DNA from: DATFLS01 sp964413425 | GTDB taxonomy: Bacteria; Fidelibacterota; JAANXI01 | Reading direction: 5' to 3' | Length of the DNA: 57,693 bases | NCBI GenBank assembly: GCA_964413425.1 | Contig: CAYPST010000016.1 | Location: forward strand, 1 to 57,693 | Shown here: positions 1 through 8,689 of the stretch, piece after piece | Numbering within the stretch: position 1 is the stretch's first letter | How the letters are laid out: every line of letters starts with the position of its first letter | Notes under the pieces: model-generated | What the model saw: only the letters and a program-made list of their open reading frames with translations | Database searches by the model: none | What the model was told of the DNA's origin: nothing | Translations under genes and position numbers: made by a program

Positions 1-16
1 TACATTTTCTTTGTCG

Positions 17-48
17 ATTGAGCGATTTATGGAAATAAATCGCTCAAT
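17..48. terminator. Perfect inverted repeat, possible terminator
   Basis: Bases 17-30 and 35-48 are exact reverse complements (14 bp stem, GGAA loop). The plus-strand side is followed by a T-rich run (bases 48-68), so it could terminate a plus-strand gene lying left of the window. It also sits just past the 3' end of the minus-strand gene that ends at 73, but on that strand no U-run follows. Assignment as a terminator is inference from structure only. Confidence 0.5.
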
Positions 49-72
49 TTGGGTATTTGTATTTTTGTCATA

Positions 73-1410
73 CTAAGGCCTCACCGGAGTCCCGTCATTC
101 CTTCGAACCTGGGTCCAGCCATAGTCATATTTTTCAGGCAGCGGATACTTCGCCGCCAGTTCTTCATTCACGTCCACGCCTATGCCCGGTGCTTCGTTGA
201 TGTGCAGATATCCGTTCTCCATGGTCGGAGCACCCGGGAAAATTTCTCTGAGCGTATCCGAGAAGCGAACCGCTTCCTGAATACCGAAATTCCAGACCGC
301 CAGGTCGATATGGGCATTCGCGGCGTGTCCGACCGGGGAAACATCTCCCGGTCCATGCCAGGCAGTCAGAACATGAAACCACTCAGCCAGACGGGCCACC
401 TTCATGGCGGGAGAAATCCCGCCGATCTGTGAAATATGAATTCGGATGTATTCGATAAGCCGGTCGGTCATCAACCCCACCCACTCATGGGGATTATTGT
501 AGAGTTCTCCCATGGCGATGGGAGTGCTGGTCTGCTGCTTGAGATGTGGAAAGTACCCGATATCTTCAGGGGAAAAGGGATCCTCGATGAAAAAGGGACG
601 ATACTGTTCCAATTCCTTTATCAGATTAATGGCATCATTGGGATTGATCCGTTCGTGGATATCATGCAGCAATTCGATCTCATCACCGCAAACTTTCCGA
701 ACATGCTCGAACATTTTCGGAGTGTTTGTCAGATACGGATACGGATCCATGTAATTATCCTCCGGCATACCAAAGCCATGCTGTTTGAAATCAGCCTGTC
801 CCGAAAGATGGCCCGAACCGTATCCGCCCAGATGAATACGGATGTGTCGAAATCCCTGTTCCATATATCGTTGCACATTTTCGGTTACCTCTTCGATCGT
901 GCTTCCGCTGGCATGAGTATAGCTGTCCACCGCAAACCGGCACTTCCCGCCGAGTAACTGGTAAAGCGGCATACCGGCCCGCTTCCCTTTGATATCCCAG
1001 AGCGCCTGATCCAACCCACTCAAGGCATTATTTAACACCGGACCATTCCGCCAGTAGGAACTCACATAGGCGGTTTGCCAGATGTCTTCGATGTTATCAA
1101 CCTCTTTTCCCTTGCAAAAGTCATTGAGATACTTCTCCACTGCCGTGACCACTGCATGCGCCCGCTGTCGAAAGGTGGCGCACCCCACGCCGTATAATCC
1201 CGGCTCATCCGTCTCCACCTTTACCACCACCAGCTCAATCCCATGCGGACAGGTGGGAATGGCCTTGACGTTCGTAATCTTCACCGGGGGAAGCCCCGAT
1301 GTTTTTTGAGCATATGTGCCGGAACTGGCCTCTGCCCTTCTGCCGCTCATTCCCATAAGTCCGGCTGATGCCGCTGCTCCTAATCCTTTTAAGGCATCAC
1401 GTCGATGCAT
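73..1410 (-). CDS. manD: ManD-like sugar-acid dehydratase (enolase superfamily) with Tat signal
   Basis: Mandelate racemase/enolase-superfamily enzyme, 445 aa, predicted to dehydrate D-mannonate or D-gluconate to 2-keto-3-deoxygluconate. Metal and catalytic residues known for ManD (Asp210, His212, Glu236, Glu262, His312) all occur here at a constant offset of 40: D250, H252, E276, E302, H352, in the contexts LLHDIH, FFIEDPF, GELYNN and AWHGPGD. The N-terminus (MHRRDALKGL followed by a small-residue hydrophobic run to about residue 23) looks like a Tat signal, so the enzyme may work outside the cytoplasm, which is odd for this family. The start is supported by an AAAGGAG site just upstream. 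It stands apart from the other sugar-acid genes near 18.7-24 kb. The subfamily is well supported; the choice of mannonate or gluconate as substrate is not decided by sequence alone. Confidence 0.85.
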   Translation of the reverse strand: MHRRDALKGLGAAASAGLMGMSGRRAEASSGTYAQKTSGLPPVKITNVKAIPTCPHGIELVVVKVETDEPGLYGVGCATFRQRAHAVVTAVEKYLNDFCKGKEVDNIEDIWQTAYVSSYWRNGPVLNNALSGLDQALWDIKGKRAGMPLYQLLGGKCRFAVDSYTHASGSTIEEVTENVQRYMEQGFRHIRIHLGGYGSGHLSGQADFKQHGFGMPEDNYMDPYPYLTNTPKMFEHVRKVCGDEIELLHDIHERINPNDAINLIKELEQYRPFFIEDPFSPEDIGYFPHLKQQTSTPIAMGELYNNPHEWVGLMTDRLIEYIRIHISQIGGISPAMKVARLAEWFHVLTAWHGPGDVSPVGHAANAHIDLAVWNFGIQEAVRFSDTLREIFPGAPTMENGYLHINEAPGIGVDVNEELAAKYPLPEKYDYGWTQVRRNDGTPVRP

Positions 1411-1736
1411 ACTCTAACTCCTTTCATTTATCAGATGATAGTATTCGGACTTCAGTCCAAAAGAATGATGTACTGACATTTTATGGCATTCGAAAGAGGA
1501 ACGCAATATAGAGTTCGAGAGTAAACTATTGTCTGCTGTAGAATGGAGCTGGAGAGGGCTACCGGGTATCGCGGACACCGAAGGTGAGAAGACCCACCGG
1601 AGCACCGACCGGATCCCTCCGGTTCGTTCGGCTACCGCCGGAAGAGCGGGCCTGAAACTGAGACATCTTAACGGTCATACTATTTTTTGTCATCTATGTA
1701 TATCTGTGTGAATCTGCGGTTTTCTTCTCGTCTCGA
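1411..1736. other. Gene-poor spacer with dispersed-repeat relic
   Basis: No credible gene. Bases 1691-1726, read on the minus strand, contain a stretch of the type CCGCAGATTCACACAGAT, a short relic also seen in other intergenic gaps of this window. Small inverted repeats near 1605-1650 (ACCGGA/TCCGGT) are weak. Confidence 0.5.
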
Positions 1737-2948
1737 TTATTCCAAATCGATGAGATATAAAAACACTTCCGCCGCATGCCAGGTGTGCGGCGTGCATATC
1801 TCTGCCCCGACATAGGTAGTGTCCACTGCGGCCATACCCGAATAATCAGCCTGGCTGGCGCGGGCTTCCCAGGTGAGCGGATACGCCCTGTCACCGATAG
1901 GACTCCGTCTATACCGATGGAAATGATCCGTTGCCCAGCCCAGATAGGGATAATCCCGGGTATCATCGGCGTCATCGCCGCCAAGGTACCGCCCCCGGTA
2001 GTCCATCCAGAACAGGGAGGAATAGGTGTCCTGCATCAGGGGAATATAATAGGGATCCTCCAATGATAATGCTTCCAGCCCGAACTTCATCCATTTGGTT
2101 TGATAAATGGGATGCTGCCCGATATCCGTCCGGCCCCGCATATAGGTGCCGTACCCGTCCCTGACCTCGTATTGTTCGACTTCGTTCAGCACACTATCCA
2201 CCAGGGGATGGGTGGTGTCGGCCACCAGCGAAATCAGGTAGAGCGCCTCCCCCAGGTTATCCGCTTCGGACTCGCCGCCGTTATTATAATCATAGGGCTC
2301 ACGCAGCCCCATGATCCACTCCTTCAGCAGCGGCAGATTGCCGGTCTCCTCCAGGCACATGGCAGCCATGGCACCATCCCGGTACCACGGATCATCGTAG
2401 ACGAACAAATTCGGCACCGGAGCACCGTCAACAATGTTCACCAGAATTTCCTGGTGCAGCACCCGGAGAATATCGGAATAGGCATATTCCTCGAAGGACG
2501 GCAGTGTCACCGGTGCATCGGCTTCCGCCACCGGCGTGGTCTTCCCGTCCTCCTGCAGCCAGATGCCCGCTGAATCCTCCCGGATCTGTACCAGCGCATC
2601 ATCTGACGTATGCAGCACCACACGGTACTCCGGCGGAATAATGATTTCCCTCACCGGTTCCCACTGACGGACAATTTCCCCGGTGATGGCATTCTTCAGA
2701 ACCCCTTGCCGATAGATGAGCTTCGGACGATCTCCCATACCGAACAGAAAGAAATCCACCGCCGGTAATTCCCGGGTACCGCCGAACGCTTCCCGAAATC
2801 GATCCAGTGATTCGTTGTAATCCGCCAGGACCTGCGATGCCTGATTGAGGATTTCCTCCTGATTTTCACAGGAAACCATGCCCAATAACAGTATCACACC
2901 GGCCAGGAGAATGGAATACTTACTGAGCGATACCCGATGTTTCAGCAT
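1737..2948 (-). CDS. Lipoprotein with predicted alpha-helical toroid domain
   Basis: 403 aa, function unknown. The N-terminus has a basic start, a hydrophobic core (ILLAGVILLLGM) and a lipobox-like VSC at about residue 27, so it is probably a lipoprotein. The rest reads as an aromatic-rich, mostly helical domain with motifs such as YRDGAMAAMCLEETG and GEALYLISLVAD, a style seen in alpha/alpha-toroid proteins (glycoside-hydrolase-like or terpenoid-cyclase-like folds). No catalytic signature could be assigned. The start has a GAGGA site a few bases upstream. It follows the ManD-like gene on the same strand with 326 bp between them, so co-transcription is uncertain. The fold call is an inference from sequence style; a role in handling sugar polymers would fit the neighbourhood but is not shown. 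Confidence 0.6.
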   Translation of the reverse strand: MLKHRVSLSKYSILLAGVILLLGMVSCENQEEILNQASQVLADYNESLDRFREAFGGTRELPAVDFFLFGMGDRPKLIYRQGVLKNAITGEIVRQWEPVREIIIPPEYRVVLHTSDDALVQIREDSAGIWLQEDGKTTPVAEADAPVTLPSFEEYAYSDILRVLHQEILVNIVDGAPVPNLFVYDDPWYRDGAMAAMCLEETGNLPLLKEWIMGLREPYDYNNGGESEADNLGEALYLISLVADTTHPLVDSVLNEVEQYEVRDGYGTYMRGRTDIGQHPIYQTKWMKFGLEALSLEDPYYIPLMQDTYSSLFWMDYRGRYLGGDDADDTRDYPYLGWATDHFHRYRRSPIGDRAYPLTWEARASQADYSGMAAVDTTYVGAEICTPHTWHAAEVFLYLIDLE

Positions 2949-3861
2949 TATGTATCCTCGTCTGACTCATTCTTAGAGTGTCAACACAATTTCAGACCAC
3001 AAATCGCCGCAAAATCTATAAAAAGAAATCCCGACATCACAGCAGAAAAACACCATGAATCGGTTCCCGGTATGAAGACTTTGGACTTACCAGCCGGCGT
3101 GCCACCGGCACACCCTCGGGATGGCATCGTATCAGTAATCATCAGTAGTCGAGTGTTTATTTGACACTCCCCACGTCCGGTGTGCTCACGAAACACGCCT
3201 CCATGTCATCCCGAACCCTCTGCCGTCCAAGGAGGTAAGGGATCTCTGCCGAGGATGTAAGGGATCGAGTGTGCTACTTCCTGTGACGATCCGAAATCCG
3301 GTCGGCGCCCGGGCTCGTCTTGCCCGAGTGCGAGCGCAGTCCCACCCCGGGAGCCCGGTCGAGATTCCTCCAACATGCCACTGGCATGTTCTCGGGATGA
3401 CATTTGCGAGCGTGAAGAGTGAAGCCGGACGTGTGGAGGTGCTGTCTGCATGAGACGGCACGATGGTTCAGGTGATGCTCCCATTCCCCGACGTGAAAGT
3501 ATGGGCGAAAGAATATCGTTCTTACCGGAGGGGAAAGTCATCCTGTAAGAAGCCAGAATATTTTATATAATCTTCGGGATCCTGTTGTAAAGAGTTGCAA
3601 TATTATCCTGAACCTTCAAAACCCTATTGCAAAAACTTGCAATGCTATCCTGAACCTTCAGAGCCCTATTGTAAAAACTTGTAATGCTATCTTGAAACTT
3701 CAGAGCCCTATTGTAAAAACTTGCAATGTTATTTTGAACATTCAGATCCTAAGTTTGAAGATCCGGAATGCTATGCTACAACTGAATTACTGGAGTGTAA
3801 AAAGTTGCAACAGAATCCTGAGCAAGAAGAATTTTTTGTATCTCGTGGTGGTCTGCAGCAG
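2949..3861. other. Gene-free region with dispersed and tandem repeat relics
   Basis: About 900 bp without a convincing gene. Bases 3060-3130 and 3340-3410 share a style: a short hairpin of the type GTGCC-ACC-GGCAC or ACATGCC-ACT-GGCATGT followed by CTCGGGATG, with GTCATCCCGA-like text near 3203. These resemble dispersed palindromic repeats. A clear 42-bp tandem repeat lies at 3581-3748 (separate entry). All short reading frames here lack start sites or known domains. Confidence 0.5.
3581..3748. repeat. 42-bp tandem repeat, four units plus a decayed fifth
   Basis: Units start at 3581, 3623, 3665 and 3707, each 42 bp, with core text such as TTGCAATGCTATCCTGAA and CCTATTGTAAAAACTTG; a decayed fifth unit follows from 3749. 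The period is 14 codons. The plus frame reading VKTCNAILNLQSP is open across all units and up to about the end of the region but has no ATG, GTG or TTG start ahead of the repeat. Either a fragment of a repeat-coding gene or a non-coding satellite. Confidence 0.75.
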
Positions 3862-4947
3862 CTAAAACAATCCTCCCAGGGAAAAATCGATCACGGAATA
3901 CGTGTTTTCCTCGATGAACCGGAGAGCCATATTGGTACCCAGTAAGATACTGGTGCTGCCTAACCTGAAAGACCATCCGGTCCCGAGAAGCACTCCGAGT
4001 CCGGAATTACTTCTGGCTTCCTCGCCGGTCGAATCTTCCACCTTGATTTCGGCTATTCCCAGATCGCCCCGAAGAAAGAGTCCCCGCCCGAATTGTCCAT
4101 CCAAGTAATGGAGGGAACTCGCACTGTAGGTAAACTGGCTTATCAGCAGAGTCTGATCCTGATATCCGAGCTGGTCAGCAGAGGCCTTGATAATAAATCC
4201 GAGCACGGTGCGAGGAGCAATATGCCAGTAAAATCCCAGGAGATCCACCGAATATCGGCTCCGGGAAACCCCTGTCTGTGATTCCGCCCACTCGATGGCT
4301 TGCTGCAGCCGATCCGGATATCCAAACCCTGCCCCGCCAACCGACCAGTATGTATACCATGATTCTTTTCTCGATTCTAACCGCCGATCCGGCTGGTGTT
4401 GAGCTTGGGTAATGCTACTCTCCGGTTCCTGCCGGGTGGAAGCGACCAATTTTGTCTCACTATCTCCGGCCTGATCATCCGGGGCCGTCAGCTGTCTGGC
4501 GACTTGCCTGGTACCGATGTCCAGGAGCCCCTCGATTTCACCGTTATGATCATAAATGGCGGTTCCTATTATTCTACCGGTTTCCACGTCAATCAACCGG
4601 ATGGAGATGGAAAACAGCCGGCCGAACTGGCTTACACTCCCTCCGACCATCTGCTGCACCCCGATGAGCTGGCCGACTTCAACCATACATTCATTGGAAG
4701 AACAGCCGGTCAGCTGAAAATTTTGTTCCTCCAGGATCGCCCGCATTTTCTCCCGTTCAATTACTTCGAATTCGCCGGTTTGAAATAATTCACTGCGCAA
4801 TCTGTCGGTGAGAACAGCGGCTTCGGTTTCGGATATTCCGTTGGCATCCAACGGCATTACTGCGATAAATCCCTGCCCGGAAGACATTCCCGGCAATGAA
4901 CTCAATAAGAACCCGGCCAGGAGTATAATAGTATCCATTCTCTTCAT
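3862..4947 (-). CDS. CsgG/TolB-N-like secreted protein with C-terminal barrel-like domain
   Basis: 361 aa. A signal peptide (MKRMDTIILLAGFLLSSLPG...GQ) is followed by FIAVMPLDANGISETEAAVL and a segment ending FEVIEREKMRAILEEQ, the pattern of the CsgG/curli-assembly-like domain that also occurs in many lipoproteins and penicillin-binding-protein activators (residues about 25-155). The motif GGSVSQFGRLFSISIRLIDVETG completes it. After a polar linker the last 160 residues (from WSVGGAGFGYPD) alternate like a small outer-membrane barrel. The start has a GGAGA site 5 bases upstream. The likely place is the periplasm or outer membrane; the cargo is unknown. The cysteine pair in TGCSSNECMVEVGQ is typical of this subgroup. 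No operon partner is close: 550 bp separate it from the CheW-LysM gene. Confidence 0.7.
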   Translation of the reverse strand: MKRMDTIILLAGFLLSSLPGMSSGQGFIAVMPLDANGISETEAAVLTDRLRSELFQTGEFEVIEREKMRAILEEQNFQLTGCSSNECMVEVGQLIGVQQMVGGSVSQFGRLFSISIRLIDVETGRIIGTAIYDHNGEIEGLLDIGTRQVARQLTAPDDQAGDSETKLVASTRQEPESSITQAQHQPDRRLESRKESWYTYWSVGGAGFGYPDRLQQAIEWAESQTGVSRSRYSVDLLGFYWHIAPRTVLGFIIKASADQLGYQDQTLLISQFTYSASSLHYLDGQFGRGLFLRGDLGIAEIKVEDSTGEEARSNSGLGVLLGTGWSFRLGSTSILLGTNMALRFIEENTYSVIDFSLGGLF

Positions 4948-5499
4948 TACATTCTCCTATCTACCTCAGGAGTCCCCCACTATTTATGGTCCAATTTACC
5001 TCCGATAAAGAGACCCGTATACCCGATTCTGAGTTATATCCATTTATTTATCAGGGCGTTATGGGCCCCATTTCGCAGAATTAGCGGATACTGTATTATC
5101 GGCAGCAGACAGATTTTCTCAAATTCAAAATGGATACTACTCTGGAAACCACAGCCTGCCCCGAGTCTTTCGGGGAATGAACGCGAATTAGCACTAATAT
5201 GAGCTGTTACGTATAATGGTTGCATTAAGGGATAACTGCAGCGGTGAATGGCTTGCTACCAAATAAACCAAATAAAACGAGCGGTTGTAACTTTCATCTA
5301 TCGGTCTCCCGGGAATAGAATCTCCTTTTGGGAGTAGCTGCTTATGGAACGAGATTCTTCCTCCGGGGGACTCCTTGAGATCATTCGCACTAAGAATGAC
5401 AATCGTTTCTGGGGTTCTTCTGATTACTTTGTTCCAGGGCACCCAATGGGTTCTGATAATTTATTCGTGTTCATCTGTGTCCATTCCTGGCTTCCATAT
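4948..5499. other. Gene-free spacer with dispersed-repeat relics
   Basis: No gene seen. Bases 5344-5405 carry text of the type GGACTCCTTGAGATCATTC ending in AATGACAATCG, and 5465-5487 carry TCGTGTTCATCTGTGTCC. Both are of the style of short dispersed repeats found in other gaps of this window. Confidence 0.45.
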
Positions 5500-7119
5500 T
5501 TATTCTGGGCCATGGATGACATCTGTCCGGATGATACGCACCTGATCGCCAGGGTATATCAGGTCCGGATCTCTAATGTGGCTTAATTCAGCCAGCTCCG
5601 GATAGCGAAAGGGATTTCCCAGATAGAAGTATGCAATATCCCGGAGGGTGTCACCTGATTCAACAATATGCACCGTTTCGTCATATAACGTTGTCGGATT
5701 CCGGGTCGGAGAATTCTCAGCCACATTTCCAGTTGCATTAGTACCGCGTTCCTTTTCAGGGTTCACTTGTGTTCGGTGACCGTCATCGGAAATCTGACCG
5801 GCAATTTGAGGCCTCTCCACGCTCAAAGAGAACTTCTCGCCGTCATATCGGTATATCTCATCCGGACTGCTTTGGGCAGAGCGGATATTATCGGTTCCGG
5901 TACTGTGCTCACGATTGCCGAGATCCGCCTGTGATTCGGCAAATTGTGCACCGGATTTACTCCCGGTGGTTTCCTCTTCCGTCATTCTGTTACTGCGCGC
6001 ATCCTCCCCGACAGATTGATATCGGTCCACATGTAATCCCATCCCTGTTTCCGTATACTTCCGCGCAGTACGTTTATCCGGAATATCGATATCCGCTGGA
6101 TTTGTACTCTGACTGCGAAAAGTGAAACCATCACTTGAAGAGTATGTGGCAGAGATAAAATATGCAGACAGGGTCAGTCCAGACAGGATGGCCCCCGCTA
6201 TGATCAGTAACCGAAAGCGGGCAGGCGCTTTTCTCGCATGATCATGTAAAGTGTTTCTGGTAATCCGGCTGGTTTTCCTGGCTGTTCTCCAAGCCGGGAC
6301 AGGCGTTTGGTGAAATTTCTCCATGTGCTTTGGATCCGCAGTCGAATTGATACTTGATCCCGTCCGGCTTTTCTCGTCGGCTGCTGGTGGATAAACACTT
6401 TCTTCTCTCTTCACCCTATTTTCGTTTTCCACTCGTTTCCTGCTGATATTCTGTGTGATTTCTTCTTTTGTCTCAGGTTTTACTTCAGAACCGAATTGAG
6501 AGCAGAGATTCTCCTCACTTGTGACGACCTCTGCCGGCTCTGTATTCACCGGATGAACAACGACAGCATCGTCTCGATCTCCACCTTCCAACTGATCGTT
6601 TGATGGTAACTGCTCCGGCAGACTCCCAGGTTTTCCCTGGGCCAGGGAGGGTTTGAGATATTCAATCGTCTGCCATTCCGGGAGTGTGTACAGAAGATGC
6701 AAATCAATGTACAGATACACCTGTTCCTCCCATAAAGCAAATTGTGTAAAAGGACCTTCGACAAATGTATCAAGGGAATTCCAGGTGACCTCTGATGTTG
6801 AGATCAGATCCCGGACCTCATCAACCCGAAATGCTACGTATTGATTCTCTATGTTGGTGACAATGAAATACGGGGACTCGTTGTCGGATTGAGGTATTTT
6901 CAGGCCCAACTTCCGGGCCGTACAGACCACCGTAGCCACATAATCCCTGTATAAAAACACGCCTTCCACAGTATGGGGGGTAAACGGGAGGGAAGTGACC
7001 GTTTGTACTTTCTCAATCGATTCGACTGCGATGGCGGAAGTACAAAAATCCGAGTCCCCGACTTTGAAGGTAAGTAAAGTATCACTTCCCGGATTCCGGT
7101 CTCGGCCATACTTCGACAT
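5500..7119 (-). CDS. CheW-like domain, membrane segment and LysM domain in one protein
   Basis: 539 aa with three separable parts. Residues about 12-150 match a CheW-like domain (LLTFKVGDSDFCTSAIAVES, VEGVFLYRDYVATVV, NQYVAFRVDEVRDL), the SH3-like adaptor that links receptors to CheA. Residues 151-300 are a low-complexity polar linker. One membrane helix lies at about 302-324 (LLIIAGAILSGLTLSAYFI). A second polar linker runs to about 480, and the last 55 residues are a LysM peptidoglycan-binding domain (HIVESGDTLRDIAYFYLG...LIYPGDQVRII). The order predicts a cytoplasmic CheW domain and a periplasmic LysM. CheW is normally a free cytoplasmic protein, so this tie to the cell wall is unusual. 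No chemotaxis gene lies nearby. The start is supported by an AGGAAG site 9 bases upstream. Domain calls are strong; the role is inference. Confidence 0.8.
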   Translation of the reverse strand: MSKYGRDRNPGSDTLLTFKVGDSDFCTSAIAVESIEKVQTVTSLPFTPHTVEGVFLYRDYVATVVCTARKLGLKIPQSDNESPYFIVTNIENQYVAFRVDEVRDLISTSEVTWNSLDTFVEGPFTQFALWEEQVYLYIDLHLLYTLPEWQTIEYLKPSLAQGKPGSLPEQLPSNDQLEGGDRDDAVVVHPVNTEPAEVVTSEENLCSQFGSEVKPETKEEITQNISRKRVENENRVKREESVYPPAADEKSRTGSSINSTADPKHMEKFHQTPVPAWRTARKTSRITRNTLHDHARKAPARFRLLIIAGAILSGLTLSAYFISATYSSSDGFTFRSQSTNPADIDIPDKRTARKYTETGMGLHVDRYQSVGEDARSNRMTEEETTGSKSGAQFAESQADLGNREHSTGTDNIRSAQSSPDEIYRYDGEKFSLSVERPQIAGQISDDGHRTQVNPEKERGTNATGNVAENSPTRNPTTLYDETVHIVESGDTLRDIAYFYLGNPFRYPELAELSHIRDPDLIYPGDQVRIIRTDVIHGPE

Positions 7120-7639
7120 ATTTTCTGCTTCCTGTCAACTGCAGCATTTCAATAGCGACATCTATATCCGGTGCTGTCTCGTCCTTACCTCCTGCGGAGA
7201 GTAAATTGCACTGTACTGACTATCGAATTAACCCCGGCAGCAATGAAGAGTTCTTCAGGCTGACGAAGGAAATCGTGATGAACGCAGGAATCTATACACA
7301 TCTGTCTGCACTTCGGTACTTTATTGCTCCTGATTCTTTTATTCTCCGTCCGCCGCCGTCGGGGAAGTTGCATTGCCCTTGGGCCAAATGGCAGTTATTT
7401 CAGTCCCCTCCCCAGGGTGCCAGTTTGACACTGGCCGGCGGCCAAGACGAAGAAAAATGTGCTAATAAAGATCGGAGTCTCTTCGTTAAATTCAATTATT
7501 TATAATTGACATCGTCGTAAGAATCACAGCCTGTCCCAATCTGTCATGACAGGCTGCGTTAATTCCCCGAAACCTCCGGCACGTTATGGTTTCCGGGGTG
7601 GGCTCATTAGAATGAAGCAATAATCTCCTTGCGCTGTGT
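7120..7639. other. Gene-free spacer
   Basis: Between the CheW-LysM gene start and the FKBP-type gene end. A plus-strand open frame at 7206-7505 has no domain or convincing start site. Bases 7270-7305 carry a decayed dispersed-repeat style (CTATACACATCTGTC). Two hairpins are listed separately. Confidence 0.45.
7527..7598 (-). terminator. Two consecutive hairpins downstream of the FKBP-type gene
   Basis: CAGCCTGTC at 7527-7535 pairs with GACAGGCTG at 7548-7556. CCCCGAAACC at 7565-7574 pairs with GGTTTCCGGGG at 7588-7598 with one bulge. They lie just past the 3' end of the minus-strand gene ending at 7640 and could serve as its terminator. Neither has a clean U-run. Confidence 0.4.
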
Positions 7640-8251
7640 TTAACCTGATGCGATTTGTAACACCTCCACCTCAAAAATCAGATCCTTTCCTGCCAGCGGA
7701 TGGTTCAGATCAATTCGCACGCTCCCGGCCTTCACTTCAACAATCGTACAGGAGATTATGCTGCCATTCTGATCCCGCAGCTCTATTGTCTCACCGGGTT
7801 TTGGCGTCATCGTCGCTGGCAGCAAACTCCTGGGAAGTGTCTGAACCAGTTCTTCGAATCGCGGACCATAGGCATCATCGGAGAGCACTGTGATCCGCTT
7901 CGTTCCTTTCGGTTTCATACCGAGGATCGCCTTTTCGATACGGGAGAATACTTCCCGGTGCCCCACCGTAAATTCAGTGGTTTCTTGTAGTTTTACCGGT
8001 TGTAATCCTGCTCCCTGTTCCAAATATGTGGTGTATTTGACCGTAACTCTATCTCCGATATTTACTTCATTGGGAATCTTGTTTTGTTTCCCGTTCTTCA
8101 GTGAAATACCAGGGATAGAAATACTGGATTTATGCTTCATTACCACACCATGGAATTCCCAGATATTGCATCCCGTGAGTAACATCATCAGACCAATGAC
8201 GAGCATAATTCCATGGTAATGACGGAAGACAACGCGTTTTCTTGTGCCCAT
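7640..8251 (-). CDS. SlyD/FKBP-type peptidyl-prolyl isomerase, lipoprotein
   Basis: 203 aa. A basic N-terminus, hydrophobic core and lipobox LLTGC put the acylated cysteine at about residue 28. The mature part shows FKBP features of the SlyD-like branch: GDRVTVKYTTYLEQG, FTVGHREVFSRIEKAILGMKPKGTKRI, an inserted chaperone-like flap, and the C-terminal NHPLAGKDLIFEVEVLQI that is a signature of this group. It should catalyse proline isomerisation, here at the membrane outside the cytoplasm rather than in the cytosol where SlyD works. The start has AGGAGA about 11 bases upstream. Small envelope-protein genes follow upstream on the same strand (8342-9307) with gaps of about 90 bp, so they may form a loose operon. 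Confidence 0.85.
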   Translation of the reverse strand: MGTRKRVVFRHYHGIMLVIGLMMLLTGCNIWEFHGVVMKHKSSISIPGISLKNGKQNKIPNEVNIGDRVTVKYTTYLEQGAGLQPVKLQETTEFTVGHREVFSRIEKAILGMKPKGTKRITVLSDDAYGPRFEELVQTLPRSLLPATMTPKPGETIELRDQNGSIISCTIVEVKAGSVRIDLNHPLAGKDLIFEVEVLQIASG

Positions 8252-8341
8252 AAAGCCGAGTGTCTCCTATACTAAACAGCTTCCTGTATTAAACGGTATC
8301 TGGCTGCGACTCATCCAAGCCTACCGGGAGTAGCGTAATTC

Positions 8342-8611
8342 TTATAACCGCTGACGATAATTCGTTTTTGCCTGAATCAAAAACGAATCGGCCGCCGTCG
8401 TCATGGGCCTGACATCGCCTCCCCGGGGACGATATCCACTGCTATCACCTGAAAGCGGCAGATAACCGGTATGACTCTGATTCTGCGAAGCCTGCAGGGA
8501 CTGTTGGTTTGGCAACGAATTCCTGCCGGCCTGGCCAGCATCGAAATCATAGTGCTGAATCACAAGCATAGCAAGCGCTACTATGGCGAATGACAAAATG
8601 AACCGTGTAAT
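8342..8611 (-). CDS. Small membrane-anchored protein, start uncertain
   Basis: A peptide of 84-89 aa with one N-terminal hydrophobic stretch (FAIVALAMLVIQHY) and a polar Gln/Ser/Gly-rich tail. The first conventional start in frame is TTG at 8596, but that is 22 bases from the good GGAG site (8619-8624). ATT at 8611, still in frame, stands about 7 bases from that site and adds a basic residue before the helix, giving a better signal-anchor. A rare ATT start is therefore possible, and the coordinates given use it. No known domain. It lies between the FKBP-type and the 205-aa envelope genes on the same strand. Real gene likely, function unknown. Confidence 0.45.
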   Translation of the reverse strand: MTRFILSFAIVALAMLVIQHYDFDAGQAGRNSLPNQQSLQASQNQSHTGYLPLSGDSSGYRPRGGDVRPMTTAADSFLIQAKTNYRQRL

Positions 8612-8689
8612 GATTCAACTCCTTCTTTTGTTCATACTTCTCTCAATGGAAGATGCGATATTTCTCCGACAAACCCGGACTCCAAACTC

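Noticed and set aside
3721..3945. Cys-rich plus-strand frame at the tandem repeat
   Set aside because: It begins inside the last repeat unit, runs into the 3' end of the CsgG-like gene, and has no ribosome site; listed only as repeat.
7206..7505. Plus-strand frame of 99 codons between the CheW-LysM and FKBP-type genes
   Set aside because: No domain, odd composition, no good ribosome site; it overlaps a dispersed-repeat relic.
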